In this document: positions 7,650-16,783 of the stretch, one piece after another
Layout of the letters: each line of letters opens with the position of its first letter
Numbering within the stretch: the first letter of the stretch is position 1
NCBI RefSeq assembly: GCF_003333305.1
Contig: NZ_QOLD01000018.1
Coordinates: forward strand, 1 to 40,491
Direction of reading: 5' to 3'
Length of the DNA stretch: 40,491 nucleotides
Source: Candidatus Colwellia aromaticivorans
GTDB lineage: Bacteria > Pseudomonadota > Gammaproteobacteria > Enterobacterales > Alteromonadaceae
The notes under the pieces: model-generated
Told to the model about the DNA's origin: nothing
The model's input: the letters and a program-made list of their open reading frames with translations, nothing else
Databases searched by the model: none
Position numbers and translations under genes: made by a program

Positions 7650-10331
7650 CTAATAATTCCATTTTTTTGATATATCAATCGCTGACTGCATCTCTTCGAT
7701 ATAGCTCACATTTCTATTTGTTTTGTTGTTTTTATCTAATTGTTTCATCATTTTGATAGTTTCTGTAACAATACGTTGACTCTCAATCTTGAAAACCAGT
7801 GGCATTGGTTGTTTTAATGCTGTGACATGATTTGCAACATTTAAAACAATGAAAACAATATTCTCTTGCTCTACTAGATGATTAGTGCAGCCGATACAAA
7901 ATTCAACACCAGCTTTATCTCGTTGAGGGACACCATCTTCAGCACAGTTAGCTCTATGTCTGTTCCTCATTTTTAACATGCAAAAGCCCCAAGGGTTAGC
8001 TTTTATGTCTGCTATCTCAAGATTTGCAAATTCCATCAAGGCTTGACCATATTGCTCTGGACTAACCACTTTAGTTTGTTTAAATACCCTTCTTAAGAAA
8101 ACATCCATTTTCCCTCCAAAATCACGTCTTTCATCGAATTTCATCGCATTTAAATGTGCAGTTAAAATGGAACTTATCACTCTTCTCTTAGCTATTTCTT
8201 CCGATGTTTGCATATGCTTTTCACGCAGATATCTACGATAGAATTGCTCTCCGAAATGCTTGAAGTTTGTGCGTATTAACCAACCAACATCACCGGAATA
8301 ACGTCGATATACACATTCAGCCCAGATATGACGAAAAGCATGGGGTGTGGGGTACGCACAGTTTGATTTGATCGTATTCAAAATATCGTTAAGACTTCCT
8401 CGATCAATTTTTTCACCTGGCTCAAGTGAAGCTAAATATTCTTTATGTTCAAGTAATAGTTGTTCATCCCACACCAAACGATTTTCAATACTCATGGTAT
8501 TGTTACAATAGCTTTCGATCAAAAATGCACCTGTACACCTTTTACTTTCAGTGATAACACCGACAGCTATCAATTTTGATAAATCATCTCGTACTTTACG
8601 TCTTACATTACATACTTGTTGGGTATTACTAGAAGATGAATATCGTTCTGATAACACTAACAGAGTGGTTCTTTCTGAAATATCTAACACCCCTTTAGCT
8701 CGTTTTTCTTGCAATTTTTCTAGCATATCTAATTCAACAAAAGGCACATAATTATCATTAAAGTGTCGCCATCCCGTAACACATGCAACATTAGCCCTAT
8801 TGCGAATATCAACCGACTGACTATCTTCATCACTTTTGAACAATATAGGCTGTGTTTCATCTGAACAGTGAAGTGTTTGAAGTTGCTTTAACAAGATATA
8901 TGAATTTAACGATATCTCTCTATATATTTTAGTTTCACCCCCCATTTTTGGCACTTTCCATTTCACTTGAAAACGAACAGGGTAACGAATTTGATCTACT
9001 ACATCATGATTACGAGAGATATTAATTGCAGTTTCTGGAAATGTATATTCTGACTCACGCCAACCTAGCAAAGCCATGATATTAGTAAAACCATATCGTC
9101 CAATTGTTGTATCAAACATAAAAATTGAAGATATATTTGTATCAGGCTTAACGATTACAGTCTGCTTAACAAGTTCGTCAATCAGTTTGTTTTTTTCTAT
9201 TTTGAAATTATTAAGAGTAAGATTTGCCCCGTTCACTAGATATTCCAAGGTATCAGAAAAATCATCTATTATTTGTTGTTCTGAAATATTTGATAAGGAT
9301 ACGTCAATAGATAACAATGATTTGATAAATAATTTGTTATCTTCATTACTGGTAAGTCCAAGACGTTCGAGCAATATATCTAATGCTGTATCGCTAAATA
9401 TTGCAAATTGTTTTACTGCATCTTTGTAGTGCTTTTCATAAGCAACCATCGCTCGTTTTTTAAACGTAGTAAAAGCTTTCTTTTGTTTATTTATCATTCT
9501 TGTTTGTTCTGTAGAATGAGTTTCCAAGATTGATATCCATACTAATGAATGATTGATTCTTGTATCTTCATAACCACTAATAAGTTCTGAACTTTGATTT
9601 TTCACTTGAGCAACGGCATAAGCTGCAAAAAAGTGTTGACTAAATAATATATTCAAATGATTTATGTAGTGCTTACCTATATCGAGCGTTAAAAAATTGA
9701 ATGACCCACCCTCTGCATAATCTGTATAAGATATATCTGCAACAGACATAAGCACCTTGTTAAGTGCGCTTGTTAGTCTTTTTTTGCTCATAGCATGAAT
9801 TAAGACATTTTTCATACCCAATAATTTACATATCATTTCAATTTTAGGTGGATTAAATGCCCAAAAAAGACGTGCACCATTGACCCCTATTCTCTTTGAT
9901 ATTCCTTTCTCGTTAGCTGAACATGTCAACATGACTTCTAAGAGAGTGGTCAATGATTGTGCATTTACCGTATCTATTTTTTCTTGTGTTAAAAAGCCAA
10001 ATAGCAAAAGCAAGCCTTGAAAAACAACTTTTTTAACTTTATTACTTTTGATATCACCTACCACATCACACCAAATAATCCATGCGAGCATGGATGTTTT
10101 TATTGAAAACTGTTGTCCATCTACAATAATAAAATAGTGTGTTTCTGCCCTGTATGCTGACAGATCAAACCAACCGAAATTGAAACTGTAGCTTGTAATA
10201 TCTTTTAGCACTAAAACATCATCAAACACTTCCCCTTTCTCTGGTGTCAATCCTGCAACTTGAGTTTTTAATTTAATATAAATACTTGTTTCTTCTATTT
10301 TTTTTGTTTTTTCAACATAAGTTATAGTCAT
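7650..10331 (-). CDS. intB: large tyrosine recombinase (IntB-like), 893 aa
   Basis: The catalytic residues of a tyrosine recombinase can be traced: Arg 425 in LLGWRESE, the H664-A-F-R667-H668 box, His 692 in FKHFGEQF, and a nucleophile at Tyr 698 or Tyr 701 in YRRYL. The protein is two to three times the usual length, with a long N-terminal region and about 190 residues after the active site. That tail has cysteines 784, 796, 812 and 815 (ending FCIGC) with His 792 and 818, suggesting a zinc-binding ribbon. It begins 6 bases after the upstream gene and is presumed to be co-transcribed. Its role would be cutting and joining element ends for integration or circularization. The family call is firm; the SE assignment depends on the neighbours. 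Confidence 0.8.
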   Translation of the reverse strand: MTITYVEKTKKIEETSIYIKLKTQVAGLTPEKGEVFDDVLVLKDITSYSFNFGWFDLSAYRAETHYFIIVDGQQFSIKTSMLAWIIWCDVVGDIKSNKVKKVVFQGLLLLFGFLTQEKIDTVNAQSLTTLLEVMLTCSANEKGISKRIGVNGARLFWAFNPPKIEMICKLLGMKNVLIHAMSKKRLTSALNKVLMSVADISYTDYAEGGSFNFLTLDIGKHYINHLNILFSQHFFAAYAVAQVKNQSSELISGYEDTRINHSLVWISILETHSTEQTRMINKQKKAFTTFKKRAMVAYEKHYKDAVKQFAIFSDTALDILLERLGLTSNEDNKLFIKSLLSIDVSLSNISEQQIIDDFSDTLEYLVNGANLTLNNFKIEKNKLIDELVKQTVIVKPDTNISSIFMFDTTIGRYGFTNIMALLGWRESEYTFPETAINISRNHDVVDQIRYPVRFQVKWKVPKMGGETKIYREISLNSYILLKQLQTLHCSDETQPILFKSDEDSQSVDIRNRANVACVTGWRHFNDNYVPFVELDMLEKLQEKRAKGVLDISERTTLLVLSERYSSSSNTQQVCNVRRKVRDDLSKLIAVGVITESKRCTGAFLIESYCNNTMSIENRLVWDEQLLLEHKEYLASLEPGEKIDRGSLNDILNTIKSNCAYPTPHAFRHIWAECVYRRYSGDVGWLIRTNFKHFGEQFYRRYLREKHMQTSEEIAKRRVISSILTAHLNAMKFDERRDFGGKMDVFLRRVFKQTKVVSPEQYGQALMEFANLEIADIKANPWGFCMLKMRNRHRANCAEDGVPQRDKAGVEFCIGCTNHLVEQENIVFIVLNVANHVTALKQPMPLVFKIESQRIVTETIKMMKQLDKNNKTNRNVSYIEEMQSAIDISKKWNY

Positions 10332-10337
10332 AAATAT

Positions 10338-12527
10338 TTATACTCTAATTTGTGATAAAAATAAATTTGGTAACATAGGTTTGTACTGTTCATACGCTAC
10401 AAAACCCTTGGTTTTAATCTGTTTTGATATTAAATTATTCAGAACATATTCTTTCCATTCAGCTTCTACAAGTACATGTTTTTCCAGATAAATTGGATTG
10501 TGAGTTGCTAGTACTTTATAGTGCTTTTCAGCTTCCTTTATGTAATGCAAGAAATTAACGACTGTCTCAACACTATCTATGACTCTAATCGCATCACCTT
10601 CTATATCAGTATCTGTCGGCTCTTTATTTTTATCTATACTATCGAAGGGCTGCACATTTCCACTTGTCTCTGATATAAGTTGAGTTCTTATCTGTCTCTC
10701 TGTTATTTTTTTTTGAATTTCTTCAATATTAGGCTTAAAAGCGACGTTTTCAATATCTTCCATTACGAATCTCAATAACCTCGCTGCTGTGTTTTTATGC
10801 TCTAAATTTTGTTCAGAAAAGTAAACGTCATGCTCAGTACTACCCATGTGCGAGTTGTTATTAACCAGTGCACCAACTCTAAAATATTTACTTTTTGCAT
10901 GAACGGCAGCCGTTTTAATCATTGACCCCGTGAACCAAGTTGGGTGAATCCAATTTGCTACTAATTTTCTGTAGGTATATATACTTGTATCATCATGGCC
11001 TTGCTTTATTCTAATATTCATCCAACGTTTAAGTGTCATTTCATAATTATTAAATAGACATTGAATTAAACTTAAAAACAAGGTGGATACTTGTTGCTGT
11101 TGTAATCCTTTTTTAACACGCTGAAGACAAGTCCCCCCTGACATAAGTGTAAGCATTTTTCCAATTGAACCAGTAGAGCAAAATGGCGCTTTATTTGCAT
11201 CTGTTGATGTTATTGACATTAATTCATCGACTGACTTTCTGTTTTGTAGAAAGGTTAATAAAGCTTTACCGGCTGGTAGTTTGGTATCTAATGTGTCTGT
11301 CGTCTTAAAATCGTGTGCTCTTGATTTCCAATAATCACAACTAAGATGCGTTATTTTTTTAGCACTACCATAAAAAATATAGTCTTCGTATCTTAATTTT
11401 CTTGCATCACTAGCTTGAACAGTTTGAGAACAGTTCAGCCAATAAAAACATATTTCTTCTGCTTTACTGACGGGATACGATGTTTGCTCACCCTTCAAAA
11501 AACCATCAAGTTGATTAATAAAACTATCATCAAATATTATTGCCTTGCAAAAAGTAAATACTGTTTTTTTATCAATCAATTTTTTTAAAATTAAATTTCT
11601 ATTACTGCCCAGTGTAGTAACAACATAATTTTTATTTTCTTCGAGACAAAAATCATGTACCAACACTTCCAAAGTTTGCTTTTCAACACTATGTGTCATT
11701 CTTGTCACTGAATATAAAATTTCTTTTTGAAATTTATATTTTCTAAATGTTTTATCTTTATCAGTGATAGTTGATTTTACAATCGCCACGTTAAAGTCGT
11801 TCCGTTTTAGTGTGTCAGTTAGATCACGACTCACTTCTTGCAAAATTAACATTAACTCTGCAACTGTCTGATTGAAGGATTGCATTAGAAATCTAGCTGA
11901 ACTTAGTCGTTGAAATACATCAGATTTTCCATCTTGTGCCATTTTTGATCCTAGCCAATTAATGCTCAAAAACCAATCTACAAGGGATTTTTGTTCGGAC
12001 TCTATTGGATTTAGCTTTGTTGCACTTTCAATTGCTAATAGTATATTGGTTTGTTTTGCATTTAATGATGGTATTCTCTTAGCGTAATTAATAAAGGATA
12101 TTACGCGAGTTGCTCCCTTCCCACTAAAGCCTTTATCAACAAGGTAAGTTTCAAAATCTTTAATTATTTTGAATTTACTTTTGTTAAGTTCATATTGATT
12201 TAAAAACTCAGTTAACCTTGGAAATTGCTCTGATATTTCTTTTAATTTGGACTCTCCATACTCATTCTGATGAGCATTGACATAAGTATAATACAAAGCT
12301 ACAGATCCAAAAACCAATTGAGCTGTTTCATCGTTACTAATGCATTCAAAAGTAATTTCCTTTACTCGTGTTGGCATACCGATAGTAATGCGCTTTGGTA
12401 GCACAGGTATTGTTTTAACATTGGTCTTCTGTTCAATATCAGCATTTAATGACTTATTGAATGCTGAGCGGATTTGGTGCACTTCAGTCTCAATTTCATA
12501 GTTTGTCGTTTTTTTAATTTCATCCAT
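10338..12527 (-). CDS. tfp: degenerate tyrosine-recombinase-fold protein (Tfp-like), 729 aa
   Basis: It lies between two tyrosine recombinase genes, 10 bases after intA and 6 before intB, with AGGG ahead of its ATG. A first-Arg-like segment, ASDARKLRYEDY, occurs near residue 375, and H560-MGSTEHDV-Y569 resembles the His-to-Tyr box of recombinases. No H-x-L-R-H box is found in between, so the active site appears incomplete. This agrees with tfp of SE elements, described as a recombinase-fold protein lacking catalytic residues that is still needed for movement. It probably acts as a structural partner in the synaptic complex. Without its neighbours I would call it hypothetical. Confidence 0.65.
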   Translation of the reverse strand: MDEIKKTTNYEIETEVHQIRSAFNKSLNADIEQKTNVKTIPVLPKRITIGMPTRVKEITFECISNDETAQLVFGSVALYYTYVNAHQNEYGESKLKEISEQFPRLTEFLNQYELNKSKFKIIKDFETYLVDKGFSGKGATRVISFINYAKRIPSLNAKQTNILLAIESATKLNPIESEQKSLVDWFLSINWLGSKMAQDGKSDVFQRLSSARFLMQSFNQTVAELMLILQEVSRDLTDTLKRNDFNVAIVKSTITDKDKTFRKYKFQKEILYSVTRMTHSVEKQTLEVLVHDFCLEENKNYVVTTLGSNRNLILKKLIDKKTVFTFCKAIIFDDSFINQLDGFLKGEQTSYPVSKAEEICFYWLNCSQTVQASDARKLRYEDYIFYGSAKKITHLSCDYWKSRAHDFKTTDTLDTKLPAGKALLTFLQNRKSVDELMSITSTDANKAPFCSTGSIGKMLTLMSGGTCLQRVKKGLQQQQVSTLFLSLIQCLFNNYEMTLKRWMNIRIKQGHDDTSIYTYRKLVANWIHPTWFTGSMIKTAAVHAKSKYFRVGALVNNNSHMGSTEHDVYFSEQNLEHKNTAARLLRFVMEDIENVAFKPNIEEIQKKITERQIRTQLISETSGNVQPFDSIDKNKEPTDTDIEGDAIRVIDSVETVVNFLHYIKEAEKHYKVLATHNPIYLEKHVLVEAEWKEYVLNNLISKQIKTKGFVAYEQYKPMLPNLFLSQIRV

Positions 12528-12537
12528 TTAGATTACC

Positions 12538-13758
12538 CTAGACCTTTTCAGCTATAAGCATGAAATCAACAGAGCGTATATATCGCATAGTTACTTCCTG
12601 AGCGAATTCTTTTTTATTGATTTTATGGCCCATTAACCGCGCCATCTCACTAATTACAGCATGACCAGGGGTTATTGAATGATGAGGAGTACCACGACAA
12701 AGCACATGGAATTTTTCAGTTGCGAAACTATGACGAAGGTGGTGATATGAGTTTTCTTCATTCAAAACAATATCATCTACGCTACTACTACTGAGTAACT
12801 TATTTTTAACTTCAGTAAATATGCGAGTTGCACATTTAACAGTAATTGCATTTCCTGAGTGATTAGTTTCATAGCTAACAAATAATGAATTAGAATTAGA
12901 ATCTGGACGTTCGGTTAGATAATATTGATGACATTTTTCTAATAAAGAACGAGGAATATATATTATTCTCGCTGGAGAACCTTCGTTTCGTCTTGCTTTA
13001 GTAATTATCAATAAATACTCAAAAACTTGTTTATCTTTTTGCTTTAGCTCATCAAATAAAGTTAAAAAACCTTTAACTGGCTTTTTTGCATACGTAAAGT
13101 TTTCGAGGAATAAACTTGTATTTTCCATTGATCTAAGTCCACATTCAAAGCCAAACCTTAATAGTAGTTCATCTCTTACTGTCTTACATTCAAGTAACAT
13201 CATTGTTCTAGTACTTTTTAGAATGTACTTATAAGCTCTTTTACGTATTACATTTTTTTGAGCTTCTTTCCTAAGTTTTGGATATATATATAAATTCTTG
13301 GTATTAGTTATTTCAAAAAGTGAAAGGTAATTGTAATATGCTGTAAGGACAGATCTTACTTGAGTAGCTGTGTTGATACCTTTTTTTAGATCTGAAATCA
13401 AATAATCGTTCAAGTATGTATTTATAAATTCAGAAGTCGCATGAGTATGCATATGAACATTGGGAAGTTTAGAGTTTACTTGAGATTGTTGTTCAACATA
13501 TTGGAGGAAATGTAGAATAACCCCCTCATATTGATTAATCGTATGTTGAGATACCTCTATTTTATCGAGAATGACTTCAACTTCTCCTGTTGTTTTATTA
13601 ACTCTTTCTTTTCGCTCTGGCACATATCCCATCCTGTTCATTGAAATTGAGAACAGTGTTGGTAAAAGAACTGGTAAACCTTCAGAATCAATGAAGCTAA
13701 CAAACCTATCTACTTGAATTGATTTCATGTAGTTACTGTTATGTATAAATTTTTCCAT
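12538..13758 (-). CDS. intA: tyrosine recombinase/integrase (IntA-like), 406 aa
   Basis: A complete tyrosine recombinase active site is present. Numbering from an upstream TTG at 13773, it has Arg 214 (CGLRSMEN), a Lys candidate at 259 (ITKARRNEG), H344-H-L-R347-H348, His 383 (MGHK) and Tyr 398 (TMRYI). The N-terminal SAM-like core-binding domain spans about residues 70-165. Length is normal for the family. The ATG at 13758 is preferred to the TTG, though neither has a good ribosome site; an ATG at 13728 is also possible. It heads the four-gene module and lies next to the expected element end by hemH. It should catalyse strand exchange at the element ends. Confidence 0.82.
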   Translation of the reverse strand: MEKFIHNSNYMKSIQVDRFVSFIDSEGLPVLLPTLFSISMNRMGYVPERKERVNKTTGEVEVILDKIEVSQHTINQYEGVILHFLQYVEQQSQVNSKLPNVHMHTHATSEFINTYLNDYLISDLKKGINTATQVRSVLTAYYNYLSLFEITNTKNLYIYPKLRKEAQKNVIRKRAYKYILKSTRTMMLLECKTVRDELLLRFGFECGLRSMENTSLFLENFTYAKKPVKGFLTLFDELKQKDKQVFEYLLIITKARRNEGSPARIIYIPRSLLEKCHQYYLTERPDSNSNSLFVSYETNHSGNAITVKCATRIFTEVKNKLLSSSSVDDIVLNEENSYHHLRHSFATEKFHVLCRGTPHHSITPGHAVISEMARLMGHKINKKEFAQEVTMRYIRSVDFMLIAEKV

Positions 13759-13773
13759 TTTAGCTATTATCAA

Positions 13774-14178
13774 AAAGTGTTCATTTTAGATTGAACTATA
13801 GCGCAAACTATATCAATATAAATTTTTGATCTTTGACTAGATTAGGTATGCAATTTAGTCTTCAAGATAGCATTGGTTAAAAAAAACAATCCATGTCAAC
13901 GTGAATTATTTTTTTTACAATTGTCTTTTTTGATGATACGTTTTTCATTACAACAGTTTACTGAGTTTTTATACAGTATGTCAATGTACTAAAAAGCTTT
14001 ATGCTTTAACCAAACTGTTCACTGCCATATTAAATATAATTTCCTTAATCACTTCTCTGTGCAGCGCGCAGCGTCTCTGTGTTCTCGGTGGTTAAACATG
14101 TTACTTCAGTGATAAAGTAAAATTCACCACAGAGAACACCGAGGAACTATGTCCTCACCGAGAAAAACAACCACAAAA
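13774..14178. other. 405-bp intergenic region containing the probable right boundary of the mobile element
   Basis: The stretch is very AT-rich up to about 14040, then changes to an inverted repeat (14075-14143) that looks like host repeat DNA. The element-to-chromosome junction should lie in between, perhaps near the TATACAGTATGTCAATGTAC segment at 13970-13989. I could not find a matching inverted copy elsewhere in the window, so no boundary is claimed. No gene is visible. Confidence 0.45.
14075..14143. repeat. inverted repeat downstream of hemH
   Basis: The left arm CTCTGTGTTCTCGGTGGT (14075-14092) pairs with ACCACAGAGAACACCGAG (14126-14143) with 2 mismatches in 18, around a 33-base loop. 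Arms of the CTCTGTG/GTTCTC/GTGG type recur between genes in many bacterial genomes. It lies 3' of hemH and could help end its transcript, but no T-run follows. Confidence 0.75.
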
Positions 14179-15252
14179 TTATTTTTTATTCATCAGCGGT
14201 GTTAATATATTAACTAATGCCGAAATATGATCATCACGATCATTTAATGCGGCAATGTAATAATATTGTTCTCCACCTGCTTGTATGAACACCTCACGGT
14301 TTTCACATTCTAACTCTTCAAGGGTTTCTAAACAGTCGGCGCTAAAAGCAGGGCTTATAATAGCAAGATGTTTATTTCCTTCTTTAGCTAAAGTTGCAAG
14401 GGTTTCGTCAGTATAAGGCTGTAACCATTTTGCTTTACCAAAGCGTGATTGAAAAGTCATCACGAAAGTCTCATCAGTTAAGCCTAATGATCTTGCTAGT
14501 AACTCTTTTTTAAGTAAATCCGTGGTGATTTGGCAAAAATCAAAGTAGGGATCACCCCATTGATAAAATAACTCTGGCATACCGTGATAGGAAAGTACTA
14601 ACTTATCGGGTATGCCATGTTCAGATAAATGCTCACTGACAGAGTTTGCTAACGCTTTTATATATAAAGGGTTGTTATGGTAGCTGTTGATAAAATGAAG
14701 GCTTGGTACATATCGCCATTGCTGTAGCTCTTTACTCACTGCATCAAAAGTAGATGCTGTCGTTGGGCCTGCATATTGTGGATATAAAGGTAACACTACA
14801 AGTTGGTCTACGCCTTGTTGTTGAAATTCTTGTAATACACTGCTTATGGAGGGGTCACCATAGCGCATAGCTACATCAACAATGACATCTTCGCCAAATT
14901 GCTGTTTTATTTGTGCCGCAACTTTTTGTTGCTGAGCCTGACTAATAACCAATAATGGCGCGCCCTGCTCTGTCCAAACACTTTGGTACAATTTGGCCGA
15001 TTTTTTAGGGCGAAAACGTAGCACGATACCATGTAATATCAGCATCCAAATCACACGGGGAATTTCAACCACTCGTGGATCAGATAAAAACTCACGTAAA
15101 TAGTTGCGTACAGCAGTGGTAGTAGGCACAGCAGGTGAGCCTAAATTAGTTAATAGCACCCCAACTTTAGGCGCTGAATGACTATAATCACTACTTTGTT
15201 TTGAACTATTCTTTTTTGAACTATTCTTTTTTGCACTAAAACGTGACTTCAT
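14179..15252 (-). CDS. hemH: ferrochelatase
   Basis: Ferrochelatase inserts ferrous iron into protoporphyrin IX, the last step of haem synthesis, at the inner face of the membrane. The chain starts its conserved core at KVGVLLTNLGSP (about residue 29). It has the catalytic His 223 in LSYHGMPE, the FQSRFG segment, and Glu 309 in the SPAFSADCLETLEE box. At 357 aa it is slightly long because of a Lys/Ser-rich N-terminal extension containing two copies of KNSSK, encoded by a perfect tandem 15-bp repeat at 15201-15230. No other ATG lies before the core, so the start is kept. Its position beside the cytochrome c maturation genes makes metabolic sense. Identity is firm. Confidence 0.95.
   Translation of the reverse strand: MKSRFSAKKNSSKKNSSKQSSDYSHSAPKVGVLLTNLGSPAVPTTTAVRNYLREFLSDPRVVEIPRVIWMLILHGIVLRFRPKKSAKLYQSVWTEQGAPLLVISQAQQQKVAAQIKQQFGEDVIVDVAMRYGDPSISSVLQEFQQQGVDQLVVLPLYPQYAGPTTASTFDAVSKELQQWRYVPSLHFINSYHNNPLYIKALANSVSEHLSEHGIPDKLVLSYHGMPELFYQWGDPYFDFCQITTDLLKKELLARSLGLTDETFVMTFQSRFGKAKWLQPYTDETLATLAKEGNKHLAIISPAFSADCLETLEELECENREVFIQAGGEQYYYIAALNDRDDHISALVNILTPLMNKK
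15201..15230 (-). repeat. perfect 15-bp tandem duplication inside hemH
   Basis: TTGAACTATTCTTTT occurs twice back to back on the plus strand and encodes two KNSSK units in the variable N-terminal extension of ferrochelatase. Being a multiple of three, it keeps the reading frame. Confidence 0.9.
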
Positions 15253-15280
15253 TTATTAATTTACCTTTGTGAATTTGTAA

Positions 15281-15395
15281 CTATTCACCATACCTAGTAT
15301 TCCCGTCATTCCAGTTGTGTCTTAAGCTGGAATCTCAGTGTTTAAAATTCTAGACTCCCGATTTAAAGACCTCGGGAGTGACGATAGGTGAATAA
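15281..15395. repeat. palindromic intergenic repeat element between ccmI and hemH
   Basis: The segment begins ATTCACCATACCTAGTATTC and ends GACGATAGGTGAATAAT, with inner arms CCCGTCATTCCAG/AGCTGGAAT and ACTCCCG/CGGGAGT. These nested complementary blocks can fold into a long cruciform. The 'CCCGTCATTCCAG ... CGGGAGTGACG' pattern resembles interspersed repeats of Colwellia-like genomes. It lies upstream of hemH and downstream of ccmI, so it may end ccm transcription. Confidence 0.65.
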
Positions 15396-15454
15396 TTACG
15401 TGAATTTTTACTATTCAAAACTATTCACGCTAAAATAATCACTCAACAAAGCTA

Positions 15455-16774
15455 TTATTCAACTAGGCTATCAATAACTAGGCTGAGAGTGTCAGTATTA
15501 TCTACAGAGATATTCTGAATTTCAGCTTTAAAATCACCTGATTTTATACCTACTCCACCTTGATTAGAAACAACCGCATAAATGTGTACTTCACTAACAC
15601 TGCTTAAATTATTAGCCGGTGACATCGCATTGTCATTACTTAAGGTAATAACTTTAGGTAAATCACTGGCCATAAATTTCATTGCCGCTAACGGCATACG
15701 CTGACCATCTGTTGGAATAGCATAAACAAAAACAACCTTATCTTCACCTTGCGCCAATTGCTGAGCAACATCATCCGCTAAGCTAATACTAACGTTTAAT
15801 GTTGGGCCTGTTGCTTGAGCTTTTTCTGGTTGATTACTATTCATACTAGGCATACCAAGGCGGCTTTTTGCTTCGTTAACAGCTTCTTGTAATGCGTTTA
15901 TATTTACCCCTTGTTTTTTAGTATCAATCACTCGTTGCCAATACCCAATTGCTTGTTCGTATTCTTTAGCAATGAAGTTATGCATTCCCATCAAAATATT
16001 AGTAGAAGGATCGTTGATATCTAATGCTAATGCTCGATCAATAAAGCTTTGTACTTGTTCATCAATTTGTTGATTGTTTCTATAATAGTGGGCTTGTGCG
16101 ATTGCACCTAATAAATCAGCTTGTTCGCCTTCAATACGAATCACTTCATTAAAGGCAGTTATTGCCATGTCAAATTCACCCACGCTAACTAAGGTTTGTC
16201 CTAACTTATACCAAGCTTCACCATCATCAACATTTTTTTCTAAGTGTTGCTGTAATTGAGTAATGTATGCCAATATTTGTTCTTGTTGCTCTTGTTGCTC
16301 TTGTTGGGCTTGTGCTTGTTGATCGCCTGACATCTGTTCTTGTTGGCTTGATTGTTTCGCATTAGGTGTAGTCATTAAAGCCGTCAACGTACCTTGTTTT
16401 AAATATAGTACGATAGAAAAGGCGATAATAAATAATGATAAAGACAAGGGCCACAACACACTAAAATGTTTATTACTAACAATAACATTTGACTCTTTCT
16501 TTGCTGCCTCTATATCTTGCAACAAGCTACTATCAAGTTCAGCCAATAAATATTGGTAGTTTTCTTCGTCGATACCACCATCACTAAAATCTTTTTCTAT
16601 TTCAGCTTTATGCTCTTTATAAAGTTGAACGTTGGTTTCATCACGTATATTATTTTTAGGGTTTTCTTGAGCTGAATTATTGTTCACACCTGTGCTTGTG
16701 CCTTTAAAGAAAGGTAACCAAACGATATACAAAAGTAAGGCAATAAAAACAAGGACGATTAATGCTATTTCCAT
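15455..16774 (-). CDS. ccmI: cytochrome c maturation protein CcmI (TPR haem-lyase subunit)
   Basis: CcmI holds the C-terminus of apocytochrome c for the haem lyase CcmF-CcmH on the periplasmic side. The 439-aa chain has a first membrane helix at about 2-22, a cytoplasmic segment with DGGIDEENYQYLLAELD, and a second helix at about 106-125. A Gln/Glu-rich low-complexity linker covers 142-168. TPR repeats start near 183 (GEAWYKLGQTLVSVGEFDMA), and a C-terminal beta-rich domain contains DKVVFVYAIP. It is last in ccmFGHI, 9 bases after ccmH. The linker is encoded by short TTGTTGCTC-like repeats near 16276-16320 and is likely to vary between strains. Confidence 0.9.
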   Translation of the reverse strand: MEIALIVLVFIALLLYIVWLPFFKGTSTGVNNNSAQENPKNNIRDETNVQLYKEHKAEIEKDFSDGGIDEENYQYLLAELDSSLLQDIEAAKKESNVIVSNKHFSVLWPLSLSLFIIAFSIVLYLKQGTLTALMTTPNAKQSSQQEQMSGDQQAQAQQEQQEQQEQILAYITQLQQHLEKNVDDGEAWYKLGQTLVSVGEFDMAITAFNEVIRIEGEQADLLGAIAQAHYYRNNQQIDEQVQSFIDRALALDINDPSTNILMGMHNFIAKEYEQAIGYWQRVIDTKKQGVNINALQEAVNEAKSRLGMPSMNSNQPEKAQATGPTLNVSISLADDVAQQLAQGEDKVVFVYAIPTDGQRMPLAAMKFMASDLPKVITLSNDNAMSPANNLSSVSEVHIYAVVSNQGGVGIKSGDFKAEIQNISVDNTDTLSLVIDSLVE

Positions 16775-16783
16775 AATGGTTAA

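Larger units (their letters stand above)
7154..13758 (-). mobile_element. recombinase module of a putative strand-biased circularizing integrative element (SE)
   Basis: Four minus-strand genes form one tight operon: a 406-aa tyrosine recombinase, a 729-aa recombinase-fold protein lacking key residues, an 893-aa tyrosine recombinase and a 164-aa Lys-rich protein. Gaps are 10 bases (or 30 if a TTG is used), 6 bases and 1 base. This order and these sizes match the intA-tfp-intB-srap core known from SEs such as Tn6283 of Vibrio, as I recall them. In those elements the core sits at one end with intA outermost, so the right boundary should lie between 13759 and about 14074. The left boundary is not recognised and may lie beyond the window or have been destroyed by IS66. 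Confidence 0.68.

Noticed and set aside
10338..12527. tfp as a frameshifted or decayed recombinase pseudogene
   Set aside because: The frame is intact over 729 codons, has a good ribosome site and sits in a tight operon; an incomplete active site is expected for this protein in SE elements.
14075..14143. Classical rho-independent terminator for hemH
   Set aside because: The arms pair well, but the loop is long and there is no T-run after the stem on the minus strand; it looks more like an interspersed repeat.
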